Assembly: GCA_046349775.1 (NCBI GenBank)
Contig: JAXMBS010000025.1
Span: forward strand, 8,029 to 72,028
DNA from: JAEUIG01 sp046349775
Lineage (GTDB): Bacteria > Planctomycetota > Planctomycetia > Planctomycetales > Planctomycetaceae
Reading direction: 5' to 3'
Length of the DNA stretch: 64,000 nt
Shown here piece by piece: positions 9,957-18,234 of this stretch. The notes under the pieces were generated by a model. It was not told where the DNA came from. It saw only the letters and a program-made list of their open reading frames with translations, and did no database searches. A program made the translations under genes and the position numbers. How positions within the stretch are numbered: the first letter of the stretch is position 1; every line of letters begins with the position of its first letter.

Positions 9957-10966
9957 GGAGCGTACTCCGCTTTCAGCCAGGCGAGACACTCTTCCTGAGC
10001 GTCACCCAGGTCGCGCATGTCGGCCGTCTCGCCGGCCCACTCCTGCAGCAGCCTAACGTCCTCCGGGACCGATTCCGGCGCAACCGGTCCGAGCGGAATC
10101 TGACGCGCCTTCGACTGCGCCAGCTCCAGTTCGATCCGCTCCGACAGCAGGTAATCCACCAGCATCTTTGCGGCGTCCGGATTGTCGGAGCCGCGCACGA
10201 TCGCCACGCTGTTGGGAATGCAGATCGTCCGACCGTTAACGCGGATCGGCAACTGCGCGACCGCTCGTTTCTGGTCCACGGCGACGAAGTAGTCGTCGGT
10301 GTCAGTCATGCCGAACGAACAGGTCCCTTCAGCCACGAGGTTCTTCACCGTCGCGTTCCCCGACACGACCCGGCAGCCGCGCTGCAGATAGTCGTGATGC
10401 TGCTGCTTGAGGGCTTCACCTCCCATCTGCTTCCAGAGCAGGCTGTAGTGCGACAGGGTCGTGCCGAACATCGGCATCGCGATCGCCATCTGCGTCAGAT
10501 CGGGCGCCGCCAGCGCCGCGTCGATCGCCTCCGGCGTCGGCTGCAACTTCTCTGTGTTGACGATCCAGACCCGCAGCCGGCCCGCAAAGCCAGTCCACAT
10601 GCCGTCAGGATCCTTGAACTCGGCCGGAATCCGCTCATAGCCCGGGCCCTTGTACGTCTCCAGAAACCCGGCCCGCTTGAGCTGCACAGTCCCCAGGACC
10701 TGGTTGTTCCAGAACACGTCGCAGCGGGTGTTGACCCCCTCGCGGAGAATCTGCTGCACCAGCCCGAGCGACTTCGTCGCCTCGGTGTCGCCGACGATCA
10801 CAACGCGAATGCCCGACTCGCGCTCGAACTGTTTCAGGATCGGTTCGGAGTATTCGAGATCGTGCGCACAGTAGACGACGAGGGTTTTGTCATCCGGGGC
10901 TGAGACCGCGTACCAGGCGATGACTCCCGCCACGGCCAGCACGCATGCCAGAATTCCAAAGCGCAT
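9953..10966 (-). CDS. periplasmic binding protein of Fe(III)-type ABC importer
   Basis: The protein has 337 residues. It starts with an uncleaved anchor or signal segment (ILACVLAVAGVIAWYAVSA) and then the opening of the FbpA/AfuA-like type II binding fold: TLVVYCAHDLEYSEPILKQF, a conserved D-x-x-x-T-K-S loop (GDTEATKSLG) and CDVFWNNQVLGTV. Length is normal. The usual paired tyrosine ligand of FbpA proteins is not clearly recognisable, so iron is only the most likely substrate; other anions or metals are possible. It is the first gene of the run that continues through permease, ATPase, NHL lipoprotein and VWA/MoxR genes. The ATG at 10966 directly precedes the signal segment. Confidence 0.85.
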   Translation of the reverse strand: MRFGILACVLAVAGVIAWYAVSAPDDKTLVVYCAHDLEYSEPILKQFERESGIRVVIVGDTEATKSLGLVQQILREGVNTRCDVFWNNQVLGTVQLKRAGFLETYKGPGYERIPAEFKDPDGMWTGFAGRLRVWIVNTEKLQPTPEAIDAALAAPDLTQMAIAMPMFGTTLSHYSLLWKQMGGEALKQQHHDYLQRGCRVVSGNATVKNLVAEGTCSFGMTDTDDYFVAVDQKRAVAQLPIRVNGRTICIPNSVAIVRGSDNPDAAKMLVDYLLSERIELELAQSKARQIPLGPVAPESVPEDVRLLQEWAGETADMRDLGDAQEECLAWLKAEYAP

Positions 10967-11026
10967 CCACGGCCTCAGACGTATCTAGAATGTCTCAGAC
11001 AATACGGCATGCGGTACTAACCGCGA

Positions 11027-11066
11027 CCGTCAGGGAGCGAATTCTCGCTCGTGCGCTTCCTGACGG
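11027..11066. repeat. hairpin-forming intergenic palindrome
   Basis: Two 13-base arms (11027-11039 and 11054-11066) are inverted copies with a single mismatch and a 14-base loop. The arm sequence CCGTCAGGGAGCG reads like other short palindromic elements I recall from planctomycete intergenic regions. It lies between the coiled-coil gene end (11127) and the binding-protein start (10966), both on the minus strand. There is no T-run directly after the stem, so a repeat element is preferred over a simple terminator. Confidence 0.5.
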
Positions 11067-11126
11067 GCGCGGCTCGTAAGAAACTTTGTACAGGCAAGCC
11101 GATTCTCGCCTAAAGCGGGCCTCGAG

Positions 11127-12824
11127 TCACTGGCCGGCCGCAGGCGCGGCCGCGTCACCTGCCGCAGCCGGCTCGGCTGCCGGCTCTGCACCAGCATCCC
11201 CCGCCGGTTCTTCGACCGTCTCGATCTTGTCGAAGTATTTCTGGATCGTCTCGATGTAGCCTGGCGGAATCTGTTCCTGCTCGATCGCTTCCGCGACCCC
11301 CTGCTTGATGCCGTCGATCGCCGAGCGGTATTCCTTTTTCGCTTCGCCGGTATCGCTCATCCCCTTGGTCTTCATCGACAGCAGAACTTTCCCCTTCTGC
11401 ACGGCCGATTTCGACGTCTCGTCGACGAAGTCCGTCTTCACGGAGTCGTCTTCGGGCGCCTCGCCCCCTTCGCCGAACCCTTCATCACCGCCGCCAGGCC
11501 CCGGCTGCATCCCGGCCATCATCTGCTGGTATAACTCGGCATAGTCCGACAGGCTCTGGCATTCCTCGGTCCCTTCGGCGTCCAGCTGCTCCTCGCTGTT
11601 CAGCTTCTTGCTCATGCTGATGAGTTGCAGTGCCTGCTCCAGCGACTTCATATCGCGGGCCGCCTGCGCCAGGTTTTCCGCTTCCATCTGCGACAGGTCG
11701 AGCGACTCCTGCAGCGCGTCCATCGCTTCCTTCTGCAACTTCTCGGAGTCCGCCTTTTCCATCGTCTGCAGCTGGTCTTTCGCACGCTGCAGAGCCGCCG
11801 CCAGCGGTTGCGAGCCGGCTTCCTTCGTCGCGAAGTCCGACATTTCCTTCAGTTGCTTCTCGATCTTCCGCGCCAGTTCGCTGCGCTCGACCGGATCGTT
11901 TGTCTTCGCCAGTTGCTTCAGGTCTTCCTTGAGCGCCGCGATCGCTTCTTTCAGCTTCTCCGACGAGCCTTGTTGCAGCTCCTTCTGCCACTGCCGCATT
12001 TCCTCGGCCGTCTCGCCGCCGAACCGCTGGTCCAGTTCCTCGCCGTTCATCAGGTCCTTGAGCTGCTGCTGGTTCAGCTTCCGCCACTTTTCTCCCAGCG
12101 ACTTCTGGTTGACGGCCAGCCGTTCGGAATTCGGCAGCTTCTCGGTCTTCTTCATCTTCTTGAAGTCCGCCTTCAGCCGCTCCAGTGCCTGCGCGACTTC
12201 TTCGGAATTCTCGTCTTCGAGGTCCTTCTGTTTCTTCAGTTCGGTCTTGCGGGTCTCCGTCTGTTTCTTGGACTCCGCGACCTTTTGTGCAGCTTGTTCT
12301 TTTTCCTTCGCGGCCGCCTGAACGGCGAACGGATCGAGGGATGGCAACAGCACGATCCCCAGCGCGAGCAGTCCCAGCGCCGCCGGCATGATGGCCCCGC
12401 GGATCACGGCCGGCCGGTCCCAGACAAACGGCAACACCGTTGTGCCGCGCAGCTTGCCGGCGCGTTGTTCGGCGTCGCGGCCGACAAGCGGCTTGTACTC
12501 GCCGATCGAGTTGTCCAGCATCGTCAGCGTGAGGAACAGGTCGTGCGTCTTCTGCGACAGGTCGGTACAGCGCGCCGCTTCGTCCGGGCGCGGCTTGCGG
12601 GTTGTCGCCAGCGCGCCGATCAGGCTGCCGAGCGGAATCCACCACAGCGTCTGCGGTGCGAACAGATCCGGGATCAACCCGGAGAGGCGCGCCGTCAGCA
12701 GGAGCGCCGCGTACAGCGAGGCCAGCACCACGAACCAGACGAACGTCCGCCGGGCGACTTTGACCGCAAACATCCGCCAGGCGACGTCATTCAGCAAGCG
12801 CTCAGATCGGGGGAACTCGCTCAT
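11127..12824 (-). CDS. coiled-coil membrane protein, unknown function
   Basis: The protein has 565 residues. Three hydrophobic segments lie near residues 28-48, 62-78 and 145-165. From about residue 170 to 420 it is a long, highly charged coiled coil rich in K, E and Q (for example KKQTETRKTELKKQKDLEDE). A glycine-rich linker follows (PGPGGGDEGFGEGG), then a short conserved-looking domain with RSAIDGIKQGVAEAIEQEQI, and an Ala/Pro/Glu tail. I recognise it as the kind of protein encoded beside MoxR/DUF58/VWA sets in planctomycetes, and in style it resembles the giant protein at 59876-63892. The ATG at 12824 begins the charged N-terminus. Function is unknown; it is likely an envelope-anchored scaffold. 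Confidence 0.7.
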   Translation of the reverse strand: MSEFPRSERLLNDVAWRMFAVKVARRTFVWFVVLASLYAALLLTARLSGLIPDLFAPQTLWWIPLGSLIGALATTRKPRPDEAARCTDLSQKTHDLFLTLTMLDNSIGEYKPLVGRDAEQRAGKLRGTTVLPFVWDRPAVIRGAIMPAALGLLALGIVLLPSLDPFAVQAAAKEKEQAAQKVAESKKQTETRKTELKKQKDLEDENSEEVAQALERLKADFKKMKKTEKLPNSERLAVNQKSLGEKWRKLNQQQLKDLMNGEELDQRFGGETAEEMRQWQKELQQGSSEKLKEAIAALKEDLKQLAKTNDPVERSELARKIEKQLKEMSDFATKEAGSQPLAAALQRAKDQLQTMEKADSEKLQKEAMDALQESLDLSQMEAENLAQAARDMKSLEQALQLISMSKKLNSEEQLDAEGTEECQSLSDYAELYQQMMAGMQPGPGGGDEGFGEGGEAPEDDSVKTDFVDETSKSAVQKGKVLLSMKTKGMSDTGEAKKEYRSAIDGIKQGVAEAIEQEQIPPGYIETIQKYFDKIETVEEPAGDAGAEPAAEPAAAGDAAAPAAGQ

Positions 12825-13192
12825 TCGACCGGCTCCGAAACGAGAGGTGCACCGCGCATCGTTTCCGTCTGTACGTCAGAAGTCTAACCGCTGTTTGATG
12901 TTCGTACAATTATTCTCGGATTCTGCACGCATCCGTCGTAACTTGGTTTGAGGATTCAGGATTCGCGAGAAGGGAACAGGGACTGGCGACGTGAGAAACG
13001 GCCCCTGCGGCTCCCGGGCCAGTCAGTCCCCGGATTTCGCACCAAACCGCACCCGCAATTCGCGAATAACCCTCGCAACTTCGACGAATTCCCGCTGGGC
13101 AGTTGAATCCCCCTGTTCCAACCCGCTTCCGACCATCGCCCCCGGCTAAACTTCCTGTCTACTCTGTACTTACTTCTCACGACTCACTCACC
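12825..13192. other. divergent intergenic region
   Basis: This region of about 370 bases separates the minus-strand coiled-coil gene from the plus-strand GTPase gene and must hold both promoters. Short open frames are present but have no recognisable content, and I see no clear -35/-10 pair or hairpin. Confidence 0.5.
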
Positions 13193-15130
13193 ATGTCCCC
13201 GTTCGGCCGCCATGCCGACATCGTCCGCCGGCTGCACACCGCCGTCCTCGACATCCAGCGCGAGGCCGGGGCCGCCGGCGTTGCGCCGCTGGCCGGCCGC
13301 GAATGGTTCGAACTGCTCGAGCACAAACTCCTGCCGCAGCTGACCGACGACGCATATCTCGTAGTGGCGGTCGTCGGCGGCACGAACATCGGCAAAAGCG
13401 TGATTTTCAATCACATCGCCGGCGCCAATGCCAGCGCCACCAGTCCCCTCGCCAGCGGCACGAAACATCCCGTCTGTCTCACGCCGATCGAATTTGCCGA
13501 GCAGCACAATTTGCAGCGGGTGTTTCCAGGCTTTGAAATCCTCCGCTGGGAGCGGCCGGAAGCGGCGCTGGAGGAATCCCCCGAACACCGCCTGTTCTGG
13601 CGTGAGAACTCCAGCACGCCGTCCAATCTGCTGGTCATCGACACGCCCGACGTCGACAGCGACGCGCGGATCAACTGGCAGCGTGCCGACCAGATTCGCC
13701 GCAGCGCCGACCTGCTGATCGCCGTACTGACACAGCAGAAGTACAACGATGCGGCCGTCAAGCAGTTCTTCCGGCACGCCGCGGCGGAAGACAAGGCAGT
13801 GATCATCGTCTTCAACCAGTGCCTGCTGCCGGAGGATGAACCGTACTGGCCGCGCTGGCTGGAAACGTTCATCAGTGAGACCGGTGTCGCCCCGATCGGC
13901 CTGTACGTCGCGCCCAACGACCGTCGCGCCGCCGAATCGCTCCAACTCCCTTTCTTTGCACGGACGCCGCCCGCATCCCCCTCTCCCCCGCAAGGAGTGA
14001 TGAATTCAGACAGCGTGTCAACCGGGGGAGAGGGCCGGGGTGAGGGGCCCAGCCCAACTCTCGCTCCCAACTCCGAACCCCACAGCCTCCTCACCGACCT
14101 CTCTCAAGTCCGCTTCACCGAAGTCAAACTCCGCGCCCTCCGCGGTGCGTTGCGGCACATCGCCGATGAAGAGCTCGGAGCGCCGGCCTATCTCCGCGAC
14201 GTCTCTGCCACTGCCGCCGACTTCCGCGCCGCCGCCCAACTCCTTTCTGCGCAGCAACTCGCCGAGGTCGATACCTGGCCCAACGTCCCCAACGCCGAGC
14301 TGATCTCCGCCATCCGCGGCTGGTGGCAGGAGCAGCGCAGCGGTTGGTCCGCGAAAGTGCACGGTTTCTACAATGTTCTCAGCCAGGGGCTGACGTGGCC
14401 GGTGCGGTTCGCGCGCGACCGTCTGCGCGGCGAGCAGCAACCGCCGTGGGAGCAGTACCGCGCCCGTGAATGGTCCGCCATCCTGACGGCCGTCGAGAGG
14501 GTGTACGAGAAGCTGTCCTTCGTTGCCCAACTGGGCAACGACGTCTTGCGCCCGAGGCTCGACGCCCTGCTGGCCGGCGCCCCGCGCGCAGCAGTCCTGT
14601 CGAATATCGCCGCCGCTCACGCGCAGGTCGATTTTGAGCAGGCGCTGTCCGAGATGGTCCAGACGGAGCTGGCCGATTTCCGCGAAACGAGTCCCGGCTA
14701 CTACGACTTCTTCCGCAAGCTCGACCAGGTCGCCGCCGCCGCCCGACCCGTGACCAGCGTCGTCCTGTTCGTCACCGGCTTCGCACCGGTCGGCCATGCA
14801 CTCACGCCAGTTATCACGGACACGGCGCTGCAGGGCATCCTGCACGTCGCCGGCGACGTCGCCGGAGGGACAATCAGCGCCGCTGTCGGCGACGTCGTCA
14901 TCAGCGGCGGAGCCGCAACCGGCGCCGGCTACCTCGAAGCCCGGTTCCGTCGGCTGCATTCGGCGTTCGCCGCCAGCCGCGCCGCCTGGCTCGGCGACCA
15001 GCTCAGCCGCCACGTGCTAGGCTCGCTCCCTGACGACATCCGCCGCGCCGCAGGTCTGACGGACCTGCCGGCGTTTCGCGCAGCACAAACGGCGGTACAA
15101 GAACTGCGAAGCGTGCTCAAAGATGTATGA
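13193..15130 (+). CDS. membrane-associated GTPase 1 (dynamin-like style)
   Basis: Starting at the ATG at 13193 the protein has 645 residues. The G1 loop is GGTNIGKS at residues 62-69, and G3 is DTPDVDSD starting at 150. A candidate G4 is IIVFNQC. After the G domain comes a Ser/Pro/Gly-rich stretch (residues about 262-285) encoded by a palindromic repeat. A helical region follows, and near residues 530-590 a glycine/alanine-rich hydrophobic hairpin suggests membrane insertion. The overall plan of an N-terminal GTPase, helical middle and membrane hairpin is that of bacterial dynamin-like or IRG-like GTPases, but I cannot assign a named family. The next gene encodes another GTPase of the same plan, so the two may form a heteromeric pair. 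Confidence 0.75.
   Translation: MSPFGRHADIVRRLHTAVLDIQREAGAAGVAPLAGREWFELLEHKLLPQLTDDAYLVVAVVGGTNIGKSVIFNHIAGANASATSPLASGTKHPVCLTPIEFAEQHNLQRVFPGFEILRWERPEAALEESPEHRLFWRENSSTPSNLLVIDTPDVDSDARINWQRADQIRRSADLLIAVLTQQKYNDAAVKQFFRHAAAEDKAVIIVFNQCLLPEDEPYWPRWLETFISETGVAPIGLYVAPNDRRAAESLQLPFFARTPPASPSPPQGVMNSDSVSTGGEGRGEGPSPTLAPNSEPHSLLTDLSQVRFTEVKLRALRGALRHIADEELGAPAYLRDVSATAADFRAAAQLLSAQQLAEVDTWPNVPNAELISAIRGWWQEQRSGWSAKVHGFYNVLSQGLTWPVRFARDRLRGEQQPPWEQYRAREWSAILTAVERVYEKLSFVAQLGNDVLRPRLDALLAGAPRAAVLSNIAAAHAQVDFEQALSEMVQTELADFRETSPGYYDFFRKLDQVAAAARPVTSVVLFVTGFAPVGHALTPVITDTALQGILHVAGDVAGGTISAAVGDVVISGGAATGAGYLEARFRRLHSAFAASRAAWLGDQLSRHVLGSLPDDIRRAAGLTDLPAFRAAQTAVQELRSVLKDV
13977..14047. repeat. 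palindromic repeat inside a coding sequence
   Basis: The left arm (13977-13989, C-rich) and right arm (14024-14034, G-rich) are inverted copies around a 34-base loop, and the G-rich side continues to 14047. The pattern of C-rich and G-rich arms around GGGGGAGAGGG looks like a dispersed intergenic element, yet here it lies in frame within the GTPase gene and codes for a Ser/Pro/Gly-rich linker. Confidence 0.6.
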
Positions 15131-15230
15131 CCGTCAGTTTTCAGTACCGCGTCGTGGTAGACTCGTTCACGCCTCAATCCCCAACGCAAATCGCCCTTGA
15201 CCCTCAGACCTAGACCCTAGACCTTCGGCC

Positions 15231-17063
15231 ATGCCCGACCCCCAGCTCGCACATCTCGAACTGCTCGCGAGGATGGACGAACTCGTCGCCCGTGCAGCGG
15301 ACTGGAGCCGCAGGCCGGCGACGTGGCAGCCGCTGCGCTCTGCCCAGGCGCTGCTGCAGCGCGTGCTGGCGCGCGTCGAGTCGCTGAAGATCCGCCTCGA
15401 GGCGCCAATTGTCTGCGCCACGTTCGGCGGTACCGGGACCGGCAAGAGCTCGCTCGTCAATGCGCTCGTTGGCGAAGAGGTCACGCGCCCCGGTCGTGAA
15501 CGTCCGACAACCCGCAAGCCGGTCCTCATCGCGCATCCGAAGACGACGCTGTCGGCTCTCGGGCTGCCATTGGATGACTTCGAGATCGTCCTCAGCGAAG
15601 CGGAGCTGCTCCGCGATCTCGTGATCCTCGACTGTCCCGACCCCGATACGAGCGAGACCGAGACCGCAGGCAGCAATTTGGAACGCCTGCACGCACTGCT
15701 CCCGTACTGCGACGTGCTGGTCTACGTCTCGACACAACAGAAGTACCGCTCGGCGCGCGTCGCCGACGAACTGGGACAGGCGGCCGCCGGCTGCCGCATC
15801 GTCTTCGTCCAGACGCATGCCGATCTCGATGAAGACATTCGCGAGGACTGGCGGTTGCAACTTCGCGCCGATTATGAGATCCCCGACGTCTTCTTCGTCG
15901 ATTCGGTCCGCGGCCTTCGCGAACAGCGCGCCGGCCAGCGTCCCTCCGGCGACCTCGCGCGGCTGCAGGATTTGCTGACGTCGCAACTGGCGGCATCGGA
16001 GCGGGGACGCATCCGCCGCGCGAACGTCGTTGACCTGCTGTCCGGCGCGCTCGATCGCTGCGCCGCGCTGCTCACCACGCACGTTCCCGACCTCAAATCG
16101 CTCGAGCAGGCGCTCATCAGCGAACAGCGGACGGTCACGACGCGACTCGCCGAGCGGTTGCAATCTGAGCTGCTGGAAAGCCGCCATCTCTGGGAACGCC
16201 GGCTGATTGCGGCCGTCACTGAAACCTGGGGCACCAGTCCGTTTTCTGCCCTGTTGCGTGTCTATCAGGGACTCGGGTCGCTGATCACATCGATCACGTT
16301 GTTTCGGGCACGCAGCGCCGCGCAGATGGCGCTCATCGGCGCATTTCAGGGAGGCCGCTGGTGGCTTGGCAAACGGGGCGAACGCTCGGCGCAGGACCAG
16401 CTGGAATCCGCGTTCTGCATCGACGACGCGCATCTCCGCGAGGCCGAGCTCGTGATTCAGGGGCACCTCCGGGCGGCCGAGCTGCAGCCGGGTTCAGGGC
16501 CGCATTCGCTCGCGGAGCTCCGCGGCCGCGCCGCCGACGTCGAACAGGAGTTCCTCGGCGACGCCGGCCGCCGCATCGACGACATTATCTCCCGGCTCGC
16601 CGAACGCAATTCCCGCTGGTCGGTCCGCGCTCTTTATGAAGTCTCGTTTGGCGTCTATCTCGCCTTCATCCTGTATCGCGTCGGACGCAACTTCTTCTTC
16701 GACTCCTGGCTCGCCGAAAAGCCGCTACTGGCCAGCGAGTTCTACCTCCCGGCCGCTCTGTTCCTGGTGTTGTGGGCCGGGGCGCTGGTGATGTCCTTTA
16801 CCCGCCGGCTGCGGCGTGGACTCCAGCAGGAGGTCCGCAATCTCGCCGGCGAACTCGTCCAGACGCAGCTAGCGCATGGCCTGTTCCCCGATGTCGATGC
16901 CGCGTGCCGCCACGCACGCCTGGCGCTCGACGAGCTGCGCGGCCTGCAATCGCTGACGGCGGGCCTGCAGACCAGCATCTCTGGCGAACCGGGAGGCCTG
17001 GGATTCGTACGCGGACCGGTCCGGCTCCCGACCCAACAGCCCCGATTTGACCCAGTTTCCTGA
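15231..17063 (+). CDS. membrane-associated GTPase 2
   Basis: The protein has 610 residues. G1 is GGTGTGKSS at residues 66-74, a threonine-containing switch (RPTTRKP) follows near 91-97, and G3 is DCPDPDT at 134-140. The middle is helical. Two strong hydrophobic segments lie near residues 480-500 (FGVYLAFILYRVG) and 515-535 (LPAALFLVLWAGALVMSF), separated by a short exposed loop. It follows GTPase 1 by 100 bases on the same strand and has the same domain order, so joint function at the membrane is likely. The ATG at 15231 is the first in-frame start that keeps the N-terminal helix. I do not recognise a named family. Confidence 0.75.
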   Translation: MPDPQLAHLELLARMDELVARAADWSRRPATWQPLRSAQALLQRVLARVESLKIRLEAPIVCATFGGTGTGKSSLVNALVGEEVTRPGRERPTTRKPVLIAHPKTTLSALGLPLDDFEIVLSEAELLRDLVILDCPDPDTSETETAGSNLERLHALLPYCDVLVYVSTQQKYRSARVADELGQAAAGCRIVFVQTHADLDEDIREDWRLQLRADYEIPDVFFVDSVRGLREQRAGQRPSGDLARLQDLLTSQLAASERGRIRRANVVDLLSGALDRCAALLTTHVPDLKSLEQALISEQRTVTTRLAERLQSELLESRHLWERRLIAAVTETWGTSPFSALLRVYQGLGSLITSITLFRARSAAQMALIGAFQGGRWWLGKRGERSAQDQLESAFCIDDAHLREAELVIQGHLRAAELQPGSGPHSLAELRGRAADVEQEFLGDAGRRIDDIISRLAERNSRWSVRALYEVSFGVYLAFILYRVGRNFFFDSWLAEKPLLASEFYLPAALFLVLWAGALVMSFTRRLRRGLQQEVRNLAGELVQTQLAHGLFPDVDAACRHARLALDELRGLQSLTAGLQTSISGEPGGLGFVRGPVRLPTQQPRFDPVS

Positions 17064-17080
17064 TTTTAACGAATTTTCGT

Positions 17081-17110
17081 TTGACAGGGATTATCCGGCG
17101 ACGGGATAAG
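17081..17110 (+). promoter_or_regulatory. predicted sigma-70-type promoter for PEP-CTERM gene 1
   Basis: A perfect -35 hexamer TTGACA at 17081-17086 is followed by 17 bases and a weak -10 (GGATAA, 17104-17109). The first codon is about 50 bases downstream at 17159. Confidence 0.5.
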
Positions 17111-17158
17111 GGCAAGATTCCGTGCCGACGTCTCCTCCTCCGGTCAAGGACTGTACCT

Positions 17159-17992
17159 ATGCTTCGCTGGATTGCTGCACTCGCTGCCGCCGCGGTACTC
17201 ACAGGATCTGCAGCGGAAACGTATGCCGGCGTCCTCTATGGGGCCGACGGTTCCGGCTCCAACCCCAGCACCCTGTATACGATCGACACGTCGACGGGGG
17301 CGGCGACGGCGATCGGCTCGATCGGTTACGCCGTGACGGGACTGGCGTTCGATCCGACAACCGGCATTCTGTACGGCGGCACTACGAGAAACTCCAGCTT
17401 CATTGGCCTGCTGACCATTGATACCACAACGGGGGCCGGTACCCAGGTGGGAACCTACAATACGTCCGTGTTCAGCTTCACGGAAAGCATGGCTGACATT
17501 TCGTTTGACTCAGCGGGCAACCTCTACGGCTGGCTCGAACCCGGCAGCGACGACCTGTATAGCATCAACAAGGCGACAGGCGCCGCGACGCTCGTCGGGG
17601 AAGCGGGGATCGGCACCGCGACGTCTGGATTGGCGTTCGACAACAGCGGCACGCTCTACCTGGAGTCTCTTGGCACTTTGTACACGCTCAATCCTGCGAC
17701 CGGTGGCGTCCTGAGTTCGGTCTCTGCCGTGTCCGCGGCAATCGGACTGGGGCTGGCAGTCGATGAAAACAACGTTCTGTACGGCCTCGAAAAGCAGGAC
17801 TTCAGCCAAACAGCCCGCAACCTGATCACCATCGACAAGACCACGGGCGCTTACACCATCATCGGCCCGACTGCTGATCGAATGGACGCACTCGCATTCG
17901 CCCCGAACGCGGTTCCGGAGCCGGCTTCGCTGACGCTGCTCGGATTTGGCGCCGTTGGAATGGTCGCGTTGCGGCGCCGACGCCGGGCTTGA
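17159..17992 (+). CDS. PEP-CTERM sorted secreted protein 1
   Basis: The ATG at 17159 begins a clean signal peptide (MLRWIAALAAAAVLTGSAAE). The body of 277 residues is a beta-rich repeat domain with the recurring text LYGxD...TLYTIDTSTGAATAIG...LAFDPTTGILYGG, similar to DUF4394/DUF6923-like propellers. The C-terminus carries the PEP-CTERM signal: VPEPASLTLLGFGAVGMVAL followed by RRRRRA. Such proteins are recognised by an exosortase and processed in the envelope; no exosortase gene is in this window. Codons upstream of 17159 stay open but add a basic non-signal stretch, so the internal ATG is preferred. A close paralogue follows at 18235. Confidence 0.9.
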   Translation: MLRWIAALAAAAVLTGSAAETYAGVLYGADGSGSNPSTLYTIDTSTGAATAIGSIGYAVTGLAFDPTTGILYGGTTRNSSFIGLLTIDTTTGAGTQVGTYNTSVFSFTESMADISFDSAGNLYGWLEPGSDDLYSINKATGAATLVGEAGIGTATSGLAFDNSGTLYLESLGTLYTLNPATGGVLSSVSAVSAAIGLGLAVDENNVLYGLEKQDFSQTARNLITIDKTTGAYTIIGPTADRMDALAFAPNAVPEPASLTLLGFGAVGMVALRRRRRA

Positions 17993-18021
17993 TCTGACCG
18001 CAAAAGTTCGAACATGCGACA

Positions 18022-18056
18022 AAGGGCGACCTCCGGTCGCCCTTCGTTTGTTCTTT
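18022..18056 (+). terminator. strong intrinsic terminator
   Basis: A perfect 10-bp stem (18022-18031 with 18035-18044) and a 3-base loop are followed by the T-rich stretch CGTTTGTTCTTT. It lies 30 bases after the stop of PEP-CTERM gene 1. Confidence 0.85.
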
Positions 18057-18135
18057 CCACCATAAGCGGACGCAAATTCGGCCGCACGCCGTCTTGTCGA
18101 TGCCGGGAGATTCCCTGAATCGCCTGGATTACTGA

Positions 18136-18165
18136 TTGACACGCGTCCGCGGCCCCTTAGGCTGA
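18136..18165 (+). promoter_or_regulatory. predicted promoter for PEP-CTERM gene 2
   Basis: TTGACA at 18136-18141 is followed, at a spacing of about 17 bases, by the -10-like TAGGCT. The leader to the ATG at 18235 is roughly 70 bases. The preceding gene has its own terminator, so separate transcription is expected. Confidence 0.45.
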
Positions 18166-18234
18166 AGCGGGATTGCACCCTGCAGCCGCGCGAATGCCAT
18201 AGCGCCGGCGCGTCACACCATTGAGGGCGCTGCC

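Noticed and set aside
10991..11001. TGTCTCAGACA palindrome as an operator before the binding-protein gene
   Set aside because: Only five bases per arm; too short to support without other sites.
13103..13192. Upstream ATG of GTPase 1 at 13103
   Set aside because: The added 30 residues are Pro-rich and unlike any domain; the ATG at 13193 starts the helical N-terminus.
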